DNA from: Microbacterium paraoxydans
GTDB lineage: Bacteria > Actinomycetota > Actinomycetes > Actinomycetales > Microbacteriaceae
Assembly (NCBI RefSeq): GCF_019056515.1
Contig: NZ_CP064873.1
Coordinates: 1,674,001-1,738,000 of the forward strand
Reading direction: 5' to 3'
DNA: 64,000 nt
Below, in pieces: positions 25,802 to 33,890 of this stretch. A program made the position numbers and the translations under genes. Each line of letters opens with the position of its first letter. The first letter of the stretch is position 1. The notes under the pieces were generated by a model, which was given only the letters and a program-made list of their open reading frames with translations, ran no database searches and was not told where the DNA came from.

Positions 25802-26727
25802 GCGCCGGCGGGGGGAGTGGTCGAACCCGGGCCCGTCTTGGGAGTGAAGGCCGTGCCGATGCCCTTGAGTGCCTCGGTCAGCTCGCTCGGGATGATCCAG
25901 AGCTTGCTGGACGGGCTTTCGCTGATCTTCGGGAGCATCTGCAGATACTGGTAGGCGAGGAGCTTGTCGTCCGGCGCGCCCTGGTGGATCGCGGTGAAGA
26001 CGCTCTGGATCGCCTCCGCCTCACCCTGGGCGCGCAGGACGGCCGCCTGCTTGTCACCCTCGGCTCGGAGGATCTCCGCCTGACGAAGGCCCTCCGCTTC
26101 GAGAATCGCGGACTGCTTCGTCCCCTCGGCGGTGAGGATCGCGGCGCGGCGGTCCCGCTCGGCGCGCATCTGCTTCTCCATGGAGTCCTGGATGGACACG
26201 GGCGGGTCGATGGCCTTGAGCTCGACACGACCGACGCGGATGCCCCACTTGCCGGTCGCCTCGTCGAGGACCACGCGGAGCTGCCCGTTGATGTTGTCGC
26301 GGCTCGTCAGGGCCTCTTCGAGGTTCAGACCACCGACGACGTTGCGGAGAGTCGTGGTGGTGAGCTGTTCCACGGCGCCGAGGTAGTTCGCGATCTCGTA
26401 CGTCGCGGCGCGGGCATCGGTCACCTGGAAGTAGACGACGGTGTCGATGGAGACGACGAGGTTGTCCTCGGTGATCACGGGCTGCGGCGGGAAGGACACC
26501 ACCTGCTCGCGCATGTCGATCAGCGGCCGCAGGCGGTCGATGAACGGCACCAGGATGTTGAGGCCGGGGGAGAGGGTCTTGTGGTACCGGCCGAGCCGTT
26601 CCACCACGCCGGCTGTCGCCTGCGGGATGATGCGGATCGCCCGCGCGATCGTGACGATCACGAAGATGATGACCGCGATCACCAGGATCCAGATGATCAC
26701 GGTCGGGATGATCGATGCGTCGTCCAC
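25798..26727 (-). CDS. SPFH/Band 7 (stomatin-like, QmcA-type) membrane protein
   Basis: A 309-residue protein with one N-terminal membrane helix (about 8-28), an SPFH domain (about 30-190, with GLNILVPFIDRL and RDNINGQL) and a long Glu/Ala/Arg coiled coil (about 190-260: ERDRRAAILTAEGTKQ). Such proteins form membrane scaffolds and work with NfeD partners, one of which is encoded just upstream. GTG 26727; its AGGAG site overlaps the stop of the NfeD gene. Confidence 0.9.
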   Translation of the reverse strand: MDDASIIPTVIIWILVIAVIIFVIVTIARAIRIIPQATAGVVERLGRYHKTLSPGLNILVPFIDRLRPLIDMREQVVSFPPQPVITEDNLVVSIDTVVYFQVTDARAATYEIANYLGAVEQLTTTTLRNVVGGLNLEEALTSRDNINGQLRVVLDEATGKWGIRVGRVELKAIDPPVSIQDSMEKQMRAERDRRAAILTAEGTKQSAILEAEGLRQAEILRAEGDKQAAVLRAQGEAEAIQSVFTAIHQGAPDDKLLAYQYLQMLPKISESPSSKLWIIPSELTEALKGIGTAFTPKTGPGSTTPPAGA

Positions 26728-26735
26728 GCGTGCTC

Positions 26736-27209
26736 CTAGTCGTTGAGGGGTCGGACGATGGCGGTCGCGCCGTTGATCGCACTGACGGCGACAGGCGCCC
26801 CCGCGGGGATGGCCATCGGGGTGGTCGTCCTGGCTGTCCAGGTGTCGCCGTTCGCGAGCTTCGCCTGGCCGGAGATCTGCGTGATCTCACTGAGCGCGAT
26901 GCCGCGGAGGTCGACCAGCGCCTCGACGTTCGAGCGCGTGGGATCGGCTCCGCGGTGCAGGCGGCGCAGGAGGGGCGGCCGCAGGAAGAGGATGAACAGG
27001 GCGGATGCCAAGGCGGCGATGAGGATCTGGATCCAGACCGGGAGGCCGACGAAGTCGGTGACGAGACCGATCACGCTCCCGAAGCTCAGCATCAGGAAGG
27101 TGAAGTCGAGGGAGAGCATCTCGATGACGAGGAAGACGGCGATGAGGACCAGCCATCCGATCCATGCCCAGTGGTCGATGAACGTGACGAACGTCGAGAA
27201 GTTGTCCAT
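26736..27209 (-). CDS. NfeD-like membrane protein
   Basis: A 157-residue protein with two or three N-terminal helices and a C-terminal OB-fold domain (about 95-157: ALVDLRGIALSEITQ, GDTWTART). It is the short NfeD1b-like form, without the protease part. The 8-base gap to the SPFH gene is the usual partner arrangement. ATG 27209 is preceded by AAAGGAGG; a longer frame to 27329 is open but lacks support. Confidence 0.9.
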   Translation of the reverse strand: MDNFSTFVTFIDHWAWIGWLVLIAVFLVIEMLSLDFTFLMLSFGSVIGLVTDFVGLPVWIQILIAALASALFILFLRPPLLRRLHRGADPTRSNVEALVDLRGIALSEITQISGQAKLANGDTWTARTTTPMAIPAGAPVAVSAINGATAIVRPLND

Positions 27210-27227
27210 GCGGCCTCCTTTGCCGTC

Positions 27228-27233
27228 AACGTA
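27228..27233 (-). promoter_or_regulatory. -10 TACGTT for nfeD-SPFH-GDPD
   Basis: A minus-strand TACGTT predicts a start near 27221, leaving a short leader that includes AAAGGAGG. Confidence 0.45.
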
Positions 27234-27277
27234 CCACGCGCGGCGACAGCCGACCGGCCGCCACCGCGCCCCCTTGG

Positions 27278-27283
27278 TAATCT
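27278..27283 (+). promoter_or_regulatory. -10 TAATCT for the SDR gene
   Basis: TAATCT upstream of a leader of about 42 nt with the SD AGGAG before GTG 27332. It is divergent from the nfeD promoter. Confidence 0.45.
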
Positions 27284-27331
27284 GTGAGAGCCGTGCGCTC
27301 ACGGCGTTCCACGCACCATGAGGAGTCACCC

Positions 27332-28096
27332 GTGACCGACGTTCTTCCCGCAGGATCCCTCGACGGCAAGGTGGCCCTCGTCACCGGCTCATCGCGGGGG
27401 ATCGGCGCCGACACCGTGCGGTACCTCGCCGAGGCCGGCGCCGACGTCGTGATCAACTACCGGAACAAGGCGCCGCGCGCGGAGAAGCTCGCGGCGCAGC
27501 TGCGCGAGCTCGGCCGTCGGGCGCTGGTCGTCGGTGCGGACCTCACCGACCCCGCATCGGTCGCCGAGATGTTCGACGCCGTCCGCGCCGAGTACGGGCG
27601 CCTCGATGTGCTCGTCCTGAACGCGTCGGGAGGCATGGAGTCGGGCATGGCCGAGGACTACGCCCTGAAGCTCAACCGTGACGCGCAGCTCAATGTGCTC
27701 GACGCCGCGACGCCGCTGCTGTCGGACGGCGCACGCGTCGTGTTCGTCACCAGCCACCAGGCGCACTTCATCCGCACGACGCCGACGATGCCCGAGTACG
27801 AGCCCGTCGCGCTCTCCAAGCGCGCCGGTGAGGACGCGCTGCGGGAGCTCATCCCCGGTCTCGCGGAGAAGGGGATCGGCTTCACGGTCGTCTCCGGCGA
27901 CATGATCGAGGGCACGATCACCGCGACGCTGCTCGAGCGCGCGAACCCGGGTGCCATCGCCGAGCGCCGCGAGTCCGCCGGCCGCCTCTACAACGTGTCC
28001 GAGTTCGCCGCGGAGGTCGCCAGGGCCGTGATCGATCCCGTCCCCGCGGACAACACCCGCCTCGTCGGCGACGTGAGCGCCTTCGCCGCGGAGTAG
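27332..28096 (+). CDS. Short-chain dehydrogenase/reductase, atypical active site
   Basis: A 254-residue SDR. The Rossmann glycine motif is TGSSRGIG, NASGG replaces the usual NNAG, and the catalytic Ser is in VTSHQAH. The usual YxxxK is not seen: the segment EYEPVALSK has V four residues before the Lys, with the only Tyr seven before it. Either this Tyr has moved or the protein is not a classical reductase. GTG 27332 has an AGGAG site 8 bases upstream. No pathway partner is adjacent. Confidence 0.85.
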   Translation: MTDVLPAGSLDGKVALVTGSSRGIGADTVRYLAEAGADVVINYRNKAPRAEKLAAQLRELGRRALVVGADLTDPASVAEMFDAVRAEYGRLDVLVLNASGGMESGMAEDYALKLNRDAQLNVLDAATPLLSDGARVVFVTSHQAHFIRTTPTMPEYEPVALSKRAGEDALRELIPGLAEKGIGFTVVSGDMIEGTITATLLERANPGAIAERRESAGRLYNVSEFAAEVARAVIDPVPADNTRLVGDVSAFAAE

Positions 28097-28110
28097 TCGT
28101 CAGACGCCAA

Positions 28111-28144
28111 ACGCCCCGGACCCGCTGCTGCAGGTCCGGGGCGT
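28111..28144. terminator. Bidirectional terminator between SDR and HdeD-like genes
   Basis: ACGCCCCGGACC and its perfect 12-base complement with a ten-base loop, in the 62-base gap between convergent genes. No T-tract. Confidence 0.7.
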
Positions 28145-28158
28145 CTCGCGTCTGCGGA

Positions 28159-28746
28159 TCAGACGGCGGCAGCGCCCGTGGTGAAGGCCTTCTCGTCCTT
28201 GCCGAGGGTGATCGCGCGGATGATCTGCACGATGCCGAGCACGACGAGCGAGATGCCCAGGAGCAGCCAGAGCGCGAAGCCGGCGATGACCGGCGAGAAG
28301 AGGACGATGATTCCGGCGATGATGCTGAGGATCGCGTAGATCAGCGTCCAGACCCGCGATCCGTCGCTGCCGAGCAGCGAGAGCGCCACGACGCCGTCGA
28401 CGATCCAGCTCACGCCGATGAAGATCACGACGACCAGCGCGAGGGTGGCGGCGGCGACGTTCAGGTTGAAGAACGCGATGACGCCGGCGACGATGTAGAG
28501 CAGGCCGAGCACGATGTGTCCGACGCGCGACCAGCCGCCCTTCGCGCGGGAGAAGATGCCGAGGCCGATGTACACGACTCCCGCGACGATCAGGTAGGAC
28601 GCGAAGATCGCCGTCACGATGACGGCCGACTTCACCGGCCAGACCAGCAGCGCGATGCCCGCGAGCAGCGCGAGAACGCCGGAGACCGCGAGAGCGACGC
28701 GGATGGATTTGAAGAACGACTTCGTTTCAGCGAGTGCTTCAGACAT
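28159..28746 (-). CDS. HdeD-family membrane protein (DUF308)
   Basis: A 195-residue protein with six predicted helices in three repeated pairs, starting with ALAVSGVLALLAGIALLVWP. This matches the DUF308/HdeD family, linked to acid resistance in E. coli; the actinobacterial role is unknown. AGAAGGGG precedes ATG 28746. It is transcribed alone. The 137 bases between it and the AraC gene show no feature beyond the two gene starts. Confidence 0.85.
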   Translation of the reverse strand: MSEALAETKSFFKSIRVALAVSGVLALLAGIALLVWPVKSAVIVTAIFASYLIVAGVVYIGLGIFSRAKGGWSRVGHIVLGLLYIVAGVIAFFNLNVAAATLALVVVIFIGVSWIVDGVVALSLLGSDGSRVWTLIYAILSIIAGIIVLFSPVIAGFALWLLLGISLVVLGIVQIIRAITLGKDEKAFTTGAAAV

Positions 28747-28871
28747 GGCGGGGAACCCCTTCTGAGAGAATCCTGTGAGGATGCCCCCAGGGTAGCGCCG
28801 GATCTCCGGCAGCGGGGGAGGAGGGCCTCCGCGCGTCGCGGATAGTCATTCCGCGTCTTCCGGCGTCATGG

Positions 28872-28877
28872 CAGGAT
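28872..28877 (+). promoter_or_regulatory. -10-like CAGGAT before AraC gene
   Basis: CAGGAT, then CATGAC, then GTG 28884. Leaderless geometry with C at the first position. Confidence 0.35.
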
Positions 28878-28883
28878 CATGAC

Positions 28884-29324
28884 GTGACACCGGTGGATGA
28901 TGCTCGCCTGCGGGAGCTGGTCGTGATGCGGAAGGTCCGCGACCGCATCGATCGCGAGTACGCGAAGCCCTTGGACGTCGAGGCTCTGGCGCGGGGCGTG
29001 CACCTGTCGGCCGGCCATCTCAGCCGGCGGTTTCGCGAGACGTACGGCGAATCCCCGTACTCCTATCTGATGACCCGCCGCATCGAGCGTGCCATGGCGC
29101 TGCTGCGTCGCGGCGACCTCAGCGTCACCGAGGTGTGCTTCGCGGTGGGCTGCTCCTCGCTGGGAACGTTCAGCACCCGGTTCTCGGAGCTGGTCGGTGT
29201 CCCACCCAGCGTGTACCGTGAACGCGCCGCGAACGTCGAGGGCATCCCGTCGTTCCACGCCAAGCAGGTCACTCGACCGATCAGGAATCGAGAAGCGCCG
29301 CGCCCTGAGGCGCACCTAACGTGA
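28884..29324 (+). CDS. AraC-family transcriptional regulator
   Basis: A 146-residue protein consisting mainly of the AraC DNA-binding domain: two helix-turn-helix units (DVEALARGVHLSAGHLSRRF at about 30-49 and SVTEVCFAVGCSSLGTFSTR at about 79-98) and the PPSVYR end motif. No sensor domain is present; the last 25 residues are an unconserved tail. The stop overlaps a GTG of the VOC frame, and the UvrA-like gene is next, so all three probably work together. Confidence 0.88.
   Translation: MTPVDDARLRELVVMRKVRDRIDREYAKPLDVEALARGVHLSAGHLSRRFRETYGESPYSYLMTRRIERAMALLRRGDLSVTEVCFAVGCSSLGTFSTRFSELVGVPPSVYRERAANVEGIPSFHAKQVTRPIRNREAPRPEAHLT
29317..29322 (+). promoter_or_regulatory. -10 TAACGT, leaderless start for VOC gene
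   Basis: TAACGT, then seven bases, then ATG 29330. It overlaps the AraC stop codon and favours ATG 29330 over GTG 29321. Confidence 0.5.
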
Positions 29325-29329
29325 GCATC

Positions 29330-29740
29330 ATGAAGATCAGCATCCACTACGCTTTCCTCCCGCACACCGACGCCGACGCCGCCCTCGGCTTCTATCGCGA
29401 CGCCCTCGGCTTCGAGGTGCGCAACGACGTCGGATACGACGGGTTGCGCTGGCTCACGGTCGGCCCGGTCGGCCAGCCCGAGACCTCGATCGTCCTCCAC
29501 CCGCCGGCCACCGATCCCGGCATCACCGAGGCGGAGCGGCAGACCATCCTGGAACTCATCGCGAAGGGCAGCTATGGCGCTCTCACCCTCGCGAGCGATG
29601 ACCTGGACGCCCTGTTCGAGCGGCTGGTCGCTGTCGGCGCCGATGTCGTCCAGGAGCCGATGGACCAGCCCTACGGCGTCCGCGACTGCGCGTTCCGCGA
29701 CCCCGCCGGCAACCTGCTCCGTATCAACCAGGCCGCCTGA
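29330..29740 (+). CDS. VOC (glyoxalase/bleomycin resistance) family protein
   Basis: A 136-residue vicinal oxygen chelate protein with two beta-alpha-beta-beta-beta modules: ALGFYRDALGFEVRND in the first half and VRDCAFRDPAGNLLRI at the end, with the usual metal-ligand region. Family members isomerise, cleave or simply bind small molecules. The AraC gene precedes it and a UvrA-like ATPase follows after 27 bases, so a role in handling a DNA-damaging or toxic compound is a reasonable guess. Confidence 0.82.
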   Translation: MKISIHYAFLPHTDADAALGFYRDALGFEVRNDVGYDGLRWLTVGPVGQPETSIVLHPPATDPGITEAERQTILELIAKGSYGALTLASDDLDALFERLVAVGADVVQEPMDQPYGVRDCAFRDPAGNLLRINQAA

Positions 29741-29767
29741 CGGCGCCACCACCACGAAGGACCCCGC

Positions 29768-32125
29768 ATGACCGCTGCCGAGCACCCCGCGGACACCCAC
29801 GACCTCATCCGCGTGCAGGGCGCGCGCGAGAACAACCTCAAGGACGTGAGCGTCGACATCCCGAAAAGACGTCTGACGGTGTTCACCGGGGTCTCCGGGT
29901 CGGGGAAGAGCTCTCTCGTCTTCGACACGATCGCCGCCGAATCGCGTCGGATGATCGACGAGACGTACAGCGCCTTCGTGCAGGGCTTCATGCCATCGGT
30001 GCCGCGCCCCGACGTCGACGTGCTGGAAGGGCTCACCACGGCGATCATCGTGGATCAGGAGCGTCTCGGCGCGAACCCGCGGTCGACCGTCGGCACCGTG
30101 ACGGATGCCAACGCCATGCTCCGCATCCTGTTCAGCAAGCTGGGCCAGCCCTACATCGGCGGTCCGACGGCGTTCTCGTTCAACATCCCGACGCAGAAGG
30201 CCAGCGGCGTCATGACCGGGCCGGGTGGCGAGAAGAAGATCGTGAAGGACGCGATCTACCTCGGCGGCATGTGCCCGCGATGTGAAGGCAGGGGAGTGGT
30301 GTCGGACCTCGACCTGTCCCAGATCGTCGATGAGTCCAAGTCCCTCGACGAGGGCGCGATCATGGTGCCCGGCTACACCGCCGACGGCTGGATGGTGAAG
30401 GGGTTCTCGCAGTCCGGGTTCTACCCGGGGGACAAGCCCATCTCGTCCTTCACCGACAAGCAACGCCACCTCTTCCTCTACGGAGAGGTCACGAAGGTCA
30501 AGATCTCGGGTATCAACATGACCTACGAGGGTCTGATCCCGAAGATCACGAAGTCCATGCTCTCGAAAGACCTCGATGCGCTCCAGCCGCACATCCGTGC
30601 CTTCGTCGAGCGCGTGGCCACCTTCGCGGTGTGCCCGGAGTGCGACGGTACTCGTCTCACCGAGGGCGCGCGATCCTCGAAGATCGACGGCGTGAGCATC
30701 GCCGACGCGTGCCGTATGCAGGTGACGGATCTCGCCGCGTGGGTCCGCGGCCTGGATCTCCCGGGAGCCGGGCCGCTGCTCCAGGCGCTGAGTGCCAACC
30801 TCGACGCCTTCGTGACCCCCGGCCTGGGGTACCTGAGCCTGGACCGGCCCTCGGGGACGCTGTCCGGGGGAGAGGCGCAGCGGATAAAGATGCTGCGGCA
30901 CCTGGGGTCCTCGTTGACCGACGTCACCTATGTGTTCGACGAGCCGACCATCGGGCTGCATCCGCACGACATCCAGCGGATGAACGGCCTGCTGCTCCGA
31001 CTCCGCGACAAGGGGAACACGGTACTCGTCGTCGAGCACAAGCCGGAGACCATCGCGATCGGCGATCACGTCGTGGACCTGGGGCCGGGTGCGGGAAGCG
31101 CAGGGGGAGAGATCTGCTATCAGGGGAGCGTCGAGGGCCTCACAGCCAGTGGAACACTGACCGGGCAGCACCTCGACGACCGTGCACAGCTGAAGGACGC
31201 CGTGCGTGGCCGCACCGGCGCGATCGAGGTGCGCGGCGCATCCACGAACAACCTCCAGAACATCGACGTCGACATCCCGACCGGCGTCCTGACCGTCGTC
31301 ACCGGTGTCGCCGGCTCCGGTAAGAGCTCGCTCATCCACGGTTCGGTGACCGGACGCGAGGGCGTGGTGGCGATCGATCAATCCGCCATCAAGGGCTCGC
31401 GTCGCAGCAACCCCGCGACGTACACGGGGCTGCTCGAACCCATCCGGAAAGCCTTCGCGAAGGCGAACGGCGTGAAGCCCGCCCTGTTCAGTGCGAACTC
31501 CGAGGGCGCCTGTCCTACGTGTAAGGGCGCCGGTGTCATCATCACCGAGCTCGGGTTCATGGACACGATCGAGACCCCCTGTGAGGACTGCGGCGGTAAG
31601 CGCTTCCAGGCGGCGGTGCTGGAGTACAAGCTCGGCGGCAAGGACATCACAGAGGTGCTCGACCTTCCGGTCTCCGAGGCTCGTGTGTTCTTCAGCGAGG
31701 GCGAGGCCAAGCTCCCGGCCGCGGCTGCCATCCTCGGACGCCTGGAGGACGTGGGGCTCGGGTACCTGTCGCTCGGCCAGCCGTTGTCGACTCTGTCGGG
31801 CGGTGAACGACAGCGCATCAAGCTCGCGATCCAGATGGGCGAGAAGGGCGACGTGTACGTGCTGGACGAGCCGACGACGGGTCTGCATCTCGCTGACGTC
31901 GACACGATCCTCGGCCTGTTGGATCGACTCGTCGACGCCGGCAAGACGGTGGTCGTCATCGAGCATCACCAGGCCGTCATGGCACACGCCGATTGGATCA
32001 TCGACGTCGGACCGGGAGCCGGCCACGACGGCGGCCGCATCGTGTTCGAGGGAACGCCTGCCGAGCTCGTCGCTGACCGGTCGACGCTGACGGGCGAACA
32101 TCTCGCGGCGTACGTCGGTCGGTGA
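29768..32125 (+). CDS. UvrA-like ABC ATPase, short class without UvrB-binding domain
   Basis: A 785-residue paralogue of excinuclease UvrA (normally about 950). It has both ABC ATPase halves: Walker A GVSGSGKSS near 40 and GVAGSGKSS near 515, signatures LSGGEAQR and LSGGERQR, and Walker B VFDEPTIGLH and VLDEPTTGLH. Zinc-type pairs CPRCEGRG, CPECDGTR, CPTCKGAG and CEDCGGKR are present. The region between the first Walker A and the first CxxC pair is too short for the UvrB-binding domain. Similar short UvrAs give resistance to DNA-binding drugs in producers. It follows an AraC regulator and a VOC gene. Confidence 0.88.
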   Translation: MTAAEHPADTHDLIRVQGARENNLKDVSVDIPKRRLTVFTGVSGSGKSSLVFDTIAAESRRMIDETYSAFVQGFMPSVPRPDVDVLEGLTTAIIVDQERLGANPRSTVGTVTDANAMLRILFSKLGQPYIGGPTAFSFNIPTQKASGVMTGPGGEKKIVKDAIYLGGMCPRCEGRGVVSDLDLSQIVDESKSLDEGAIMVPGYTADGWMVKGFSQSGFYPGDKPISSFTDKQRHLFLYGEVTKVKISGINMTYEGLIPKITKSMLSKDLDALQPHIRAFVERVATFAVCPECDGTRLTEGARSSKIDGVSIADACRMQVTDLAAWVRGLDLPGAGPLLQALSANLDAFVTPGLGYLSLDRPSGTLSGGEAQRIKMLRHLGSSLTDVTYVFDEPTIGLHPHDIQRMNGLLLRLRDKGNTVLVVEHKPETIAIGDHVVDLGPGAGSAGGEICYQGSVEGLTASGTLTGQHLDDRAQLKDAVRGRTGAIEVRGASTNNLQNIDVDIPTGVLTVVTGVAGSGKSSLIHGSVTGREGVVAIDQSAIKGSRRSNPATYTGLLEPIRKAFAKANGVKPALFSANSEGACPTCKGAGVIITELGFMDTIETPCEDCGGKRFQAAVLEYKLGGKDITEVLDLPVSEARVFFSEGEAKLPAAAAILGRLEDVGLGYLSLGQPLSTLSGGERQRIKLAIQMGEKGDVYVLDEPTTGLHLADVDTILGLLDRLVDAGKTVVVIEHHQAVMAHADWIIDVGPGAGHDGGRIVFEGTPAELVADRSTLTGEHLAAYVGR

Positions 32126-32178
32126 AGGGAAAGTCGAGCGTTCCGGGCCCTCTCTCGCGCTCCCCACCCCGCATGCGG

Positions 32179-32200
32179 ATTATCCGATAATGCACATTAT
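32179..32200. repeat. AT-rich nested palindromes (operator-like) between convergent genes
   Basis: ATTATCCGATAAT (32179-32191) and ATAATGCACATTAT (32187-32200) are two overlapping inverted repeats that share an ATAAT arm. They form an AT-rich island in very GC-rich DNA. They look like a repressor operator, but the flanking genes both end here, so no gene start is served. The rest of 32126-32240 holds nothing else I can name. Confidence 0.6.
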
Positions 32201-32240
32201 GTCAGGTTGAAGAAAGAACGCTACCGCGGTCATCTCCCCG

Positions 32241-33059
32241 TCATCCCTCGATCGCCCACCCCATGATCGCCTGCTGCACGCTCTTCAGGTGACGTTTGAA
32301 CTCGTAGCCCACGAACGCGGGATGGTTGGCGGCAGCGACCGAGACCTCACGCCCGCGGACGAACGGCGGGCACGGCGCGAAACGGACGCCGTCAGGGGCG
32401 CTGTCGAGGAGATCCGCAGTGATCCGATAGGGCGCCATGGCCGCGGTGTGCTCCCCCGGCCCATCCGTGATGATTACGTCGGCCTCCTGCACGGCATCGC
32501 TGAGATCCTCCTTCCACGGCAGCGCGGGTGTGCGGACCTCCTCCGGGCAGGCCTGCACGACATCGATTCCGAAAGCCCGATGGGCTTCCTCCCAGGCTCG
32601 AGCGATGTTGCCGTCTGGTCCCACCACGAGGACTCGGAGTGAGCGGACATCCATCTCGCGCGAGAGCGCGAAGAGATCGGATAGCACCTCGCATGGGTGG
32701 TTCGCGTTGGTCATCGCGTTGACCACCGGGAGAATCCCAGGGGCAGCGAGCTCACGAAGCACGTGGAGATCGGCATGCCGGACGACGAGGAGTTCGACCC
32801 ACGCCGACAGGTATCCGACGATGTCGACCGCGTCCTCGACGGTGTCGAGCGCCTCCGGAGGGAAGACGATCGGCTGCAAACCCATCTCCGCAGCGCCGCG
32901 TTCGAACGAGACACGCGTCCGCAGGCTCGAGGAAGGGAAGAACAGCGCGGCCGCGCCGTCCCTCCTCGCCAGGGTTCCCGCTTCGATCCGCGCGGCGCGC
33001 GCGAAGATCTCCCTCAGATCGTCCCCAGTGAGTTCGGTCAATGAGAGAAGGTGGCGCAC
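32241..33059 (-). CDS. Aspartate/ornithine carbamoyltransferase-family protein, unknown substrate
   Basis: A 272-residue protein. The N-terminus RHLLSLTELTGDDLREIF and SSSLRTRVSFE (carbamoyl-phosphate site) place it with carbamoyltransferases; NHPCEVLSD matches HPCQ with Q changed to E. The ornithine-site SMG motif is missing (DGPGEHT instead), and HCLP is replaced by APCPP, followed by the usual RG. Substrate is therefore unknown. GTG 33059 is chosen because the family homology begins there and GACAAT lies six bases upstream; an ATG at 33131 would overlap the next gene by 44 bases. No arginine or pyrimidine gene is nearby. Confidence 0.78.
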   Translation of the reverse strand: MRHLLSLTELTGDDLREIFARAARIEAGTLARRDGAAALFFPSSSLRTRVSFERGAAEMGLQPIVFPPEALDTVEDAVDIVGYLSAWVELLVVRHADLHVLRELAAPGILPVVNAMTNANHPCEVLSDLFALSREMDVRSLRVLVVGPDGNIARAWEEAHRAFGIDVVQACPEEVRTPALPWKEDLSDAVQEADVIITDGPGEHTAAMAPYRITADLLDSAPDGVRFAPCPPFVRGREVSVAAANHPAFVGYEFKRHLKSVQQAIMGWAIEG

Positions 33060-33065
33060 TCCCCT

Positions 33066-33071
33066 ATTGTC
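33066..33071 (-). promoter_or_regulatory. -10-like GACAAT before carbamoyltransferase gene
   Basis: GACAAT, then AGGGGA, then GTG 33059 on the minus strand. Five of six bases match TACAAT at the leaderless spacing. Confidence 0.35.
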
Positions 33072-33087
33072 GCGGACGGCTCCAGCC

Positions 33088-33873
33088 TCATGATGTCGTG
33101 AAGATAACCTGTGCTCGCGCCACGATGTCATCCACTCGCGATTGGAGGAACGGGCCGGGACACTCCGTTCCCGACCACGTCTCCTGGTGGGTGATGACGT
33201 GCTCTCGGTCGATCCGGAAGCGCACCGGAACGCCGTCCAGGGTCCGGCCGTCGAAGCCTGCGAGCCACGCGATCATCTGCGCGATCTCCTCGACCTGCGC
33301 GGTGGTCACCGTGTACTCCGGCGCTCCGGTGAAATCCAGCGTCTCCACCGCCACGGAGCGCCAGTTCCAGTCCGCGCCGGTGGACGACGGCTTCGCTCCC
33401 GGGCGGATGGTCTCGATGACCGAGCCGTCGTGCCGAAGATAGAAGGTGGGAGCCGATGATCTCCTGTTGCAGCGGGAGAAGAAGTCCAACTGGTCCGTCG
33501 TCGTGCCGGTGTGGTGGATGATGAAGCGGTCGATGACCGGACTCACGGTTCGACGTTCGCTTCCCGCGATGCTCCGGTCAGCGCGCATCGTCGGATGGGC
33601 ACAGTCCTCGAAACCGAGCGGTACCTCGAGACCCGTGACCGCGCGGTCGTAGACCGGCTCGTACTCTGGCAGCCCGCGGGGGTTGTCCGGGCGGCGTCCG
33701 GTGTCGTCTGCCTCTCCCCCGGAGCTCGTGGAGAGCCAGATGCCGACACCGGTCACCGCGATGCCGGTTCCGGCGGCGATGAGGAATCCCCGCCGCGTGT
33801 GCGCCGGCACGTGCTCATCGGCGTCCCGTGCTCCCGGGTCCTCCGGCTGCTGACCCTCCCCGCGCGTACTCAC
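33088..33873 (-). CDS. N-acetylmuramoyl-L-alanine amidase-type protein with Tat signal
   Basis: A 261-residue exported protein. The twin-arginine motif TRRGFLIAAGTG lies at residues 26-37, followed by a hydrophobic stretch ending near 48. The amidase_2/PGRP domain (about 110-250) has the zinc-ligand set: His in IIHHTG, His in ITHQETW and Cys in GTECPG. It probably cuts peptidoglycan outside the cell. GTG 33873 starts 17 bases after the membrane-protein gene, so they are an operon. The Tat machinery is encoded at 19470-20522. Confidence 0.85.
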   Translation of the reverse strand: MSTRGEGQQPEDPGARDADEHVPAHTRRGFLIAAGTGIAVTGVGIWLSTSSGGEADDTGRRPDNPRGLPEYEPVYDRAVTGLEVPLGFEDCAHPTMRADRSIAGSERRTVSPVIDRFIIHHTGTTTDQLDFFSRCNRRSSAPTFYLRHDGSVIETIRPGAKPSSTGADWNWRSVAVETLDFTGAPEYTVTTAQVEEIAQMIAWLAGFDGRTLDGVPVRFRIDREHVITHQETWSGTECPGPFLQSRVDDIVARAQVIFTTS

Positions 33874-33890
33874 GCGGGCTGGTCGCCGTC

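Noticed and set aside
29063..32167. A 1034-codon minus-strand open frame
   Set aside because: It mirrors the UvrA-like, VOC and AraC genes, whose ATPase, VOC and helix-turn-helix motifs are clear on the plus strand.
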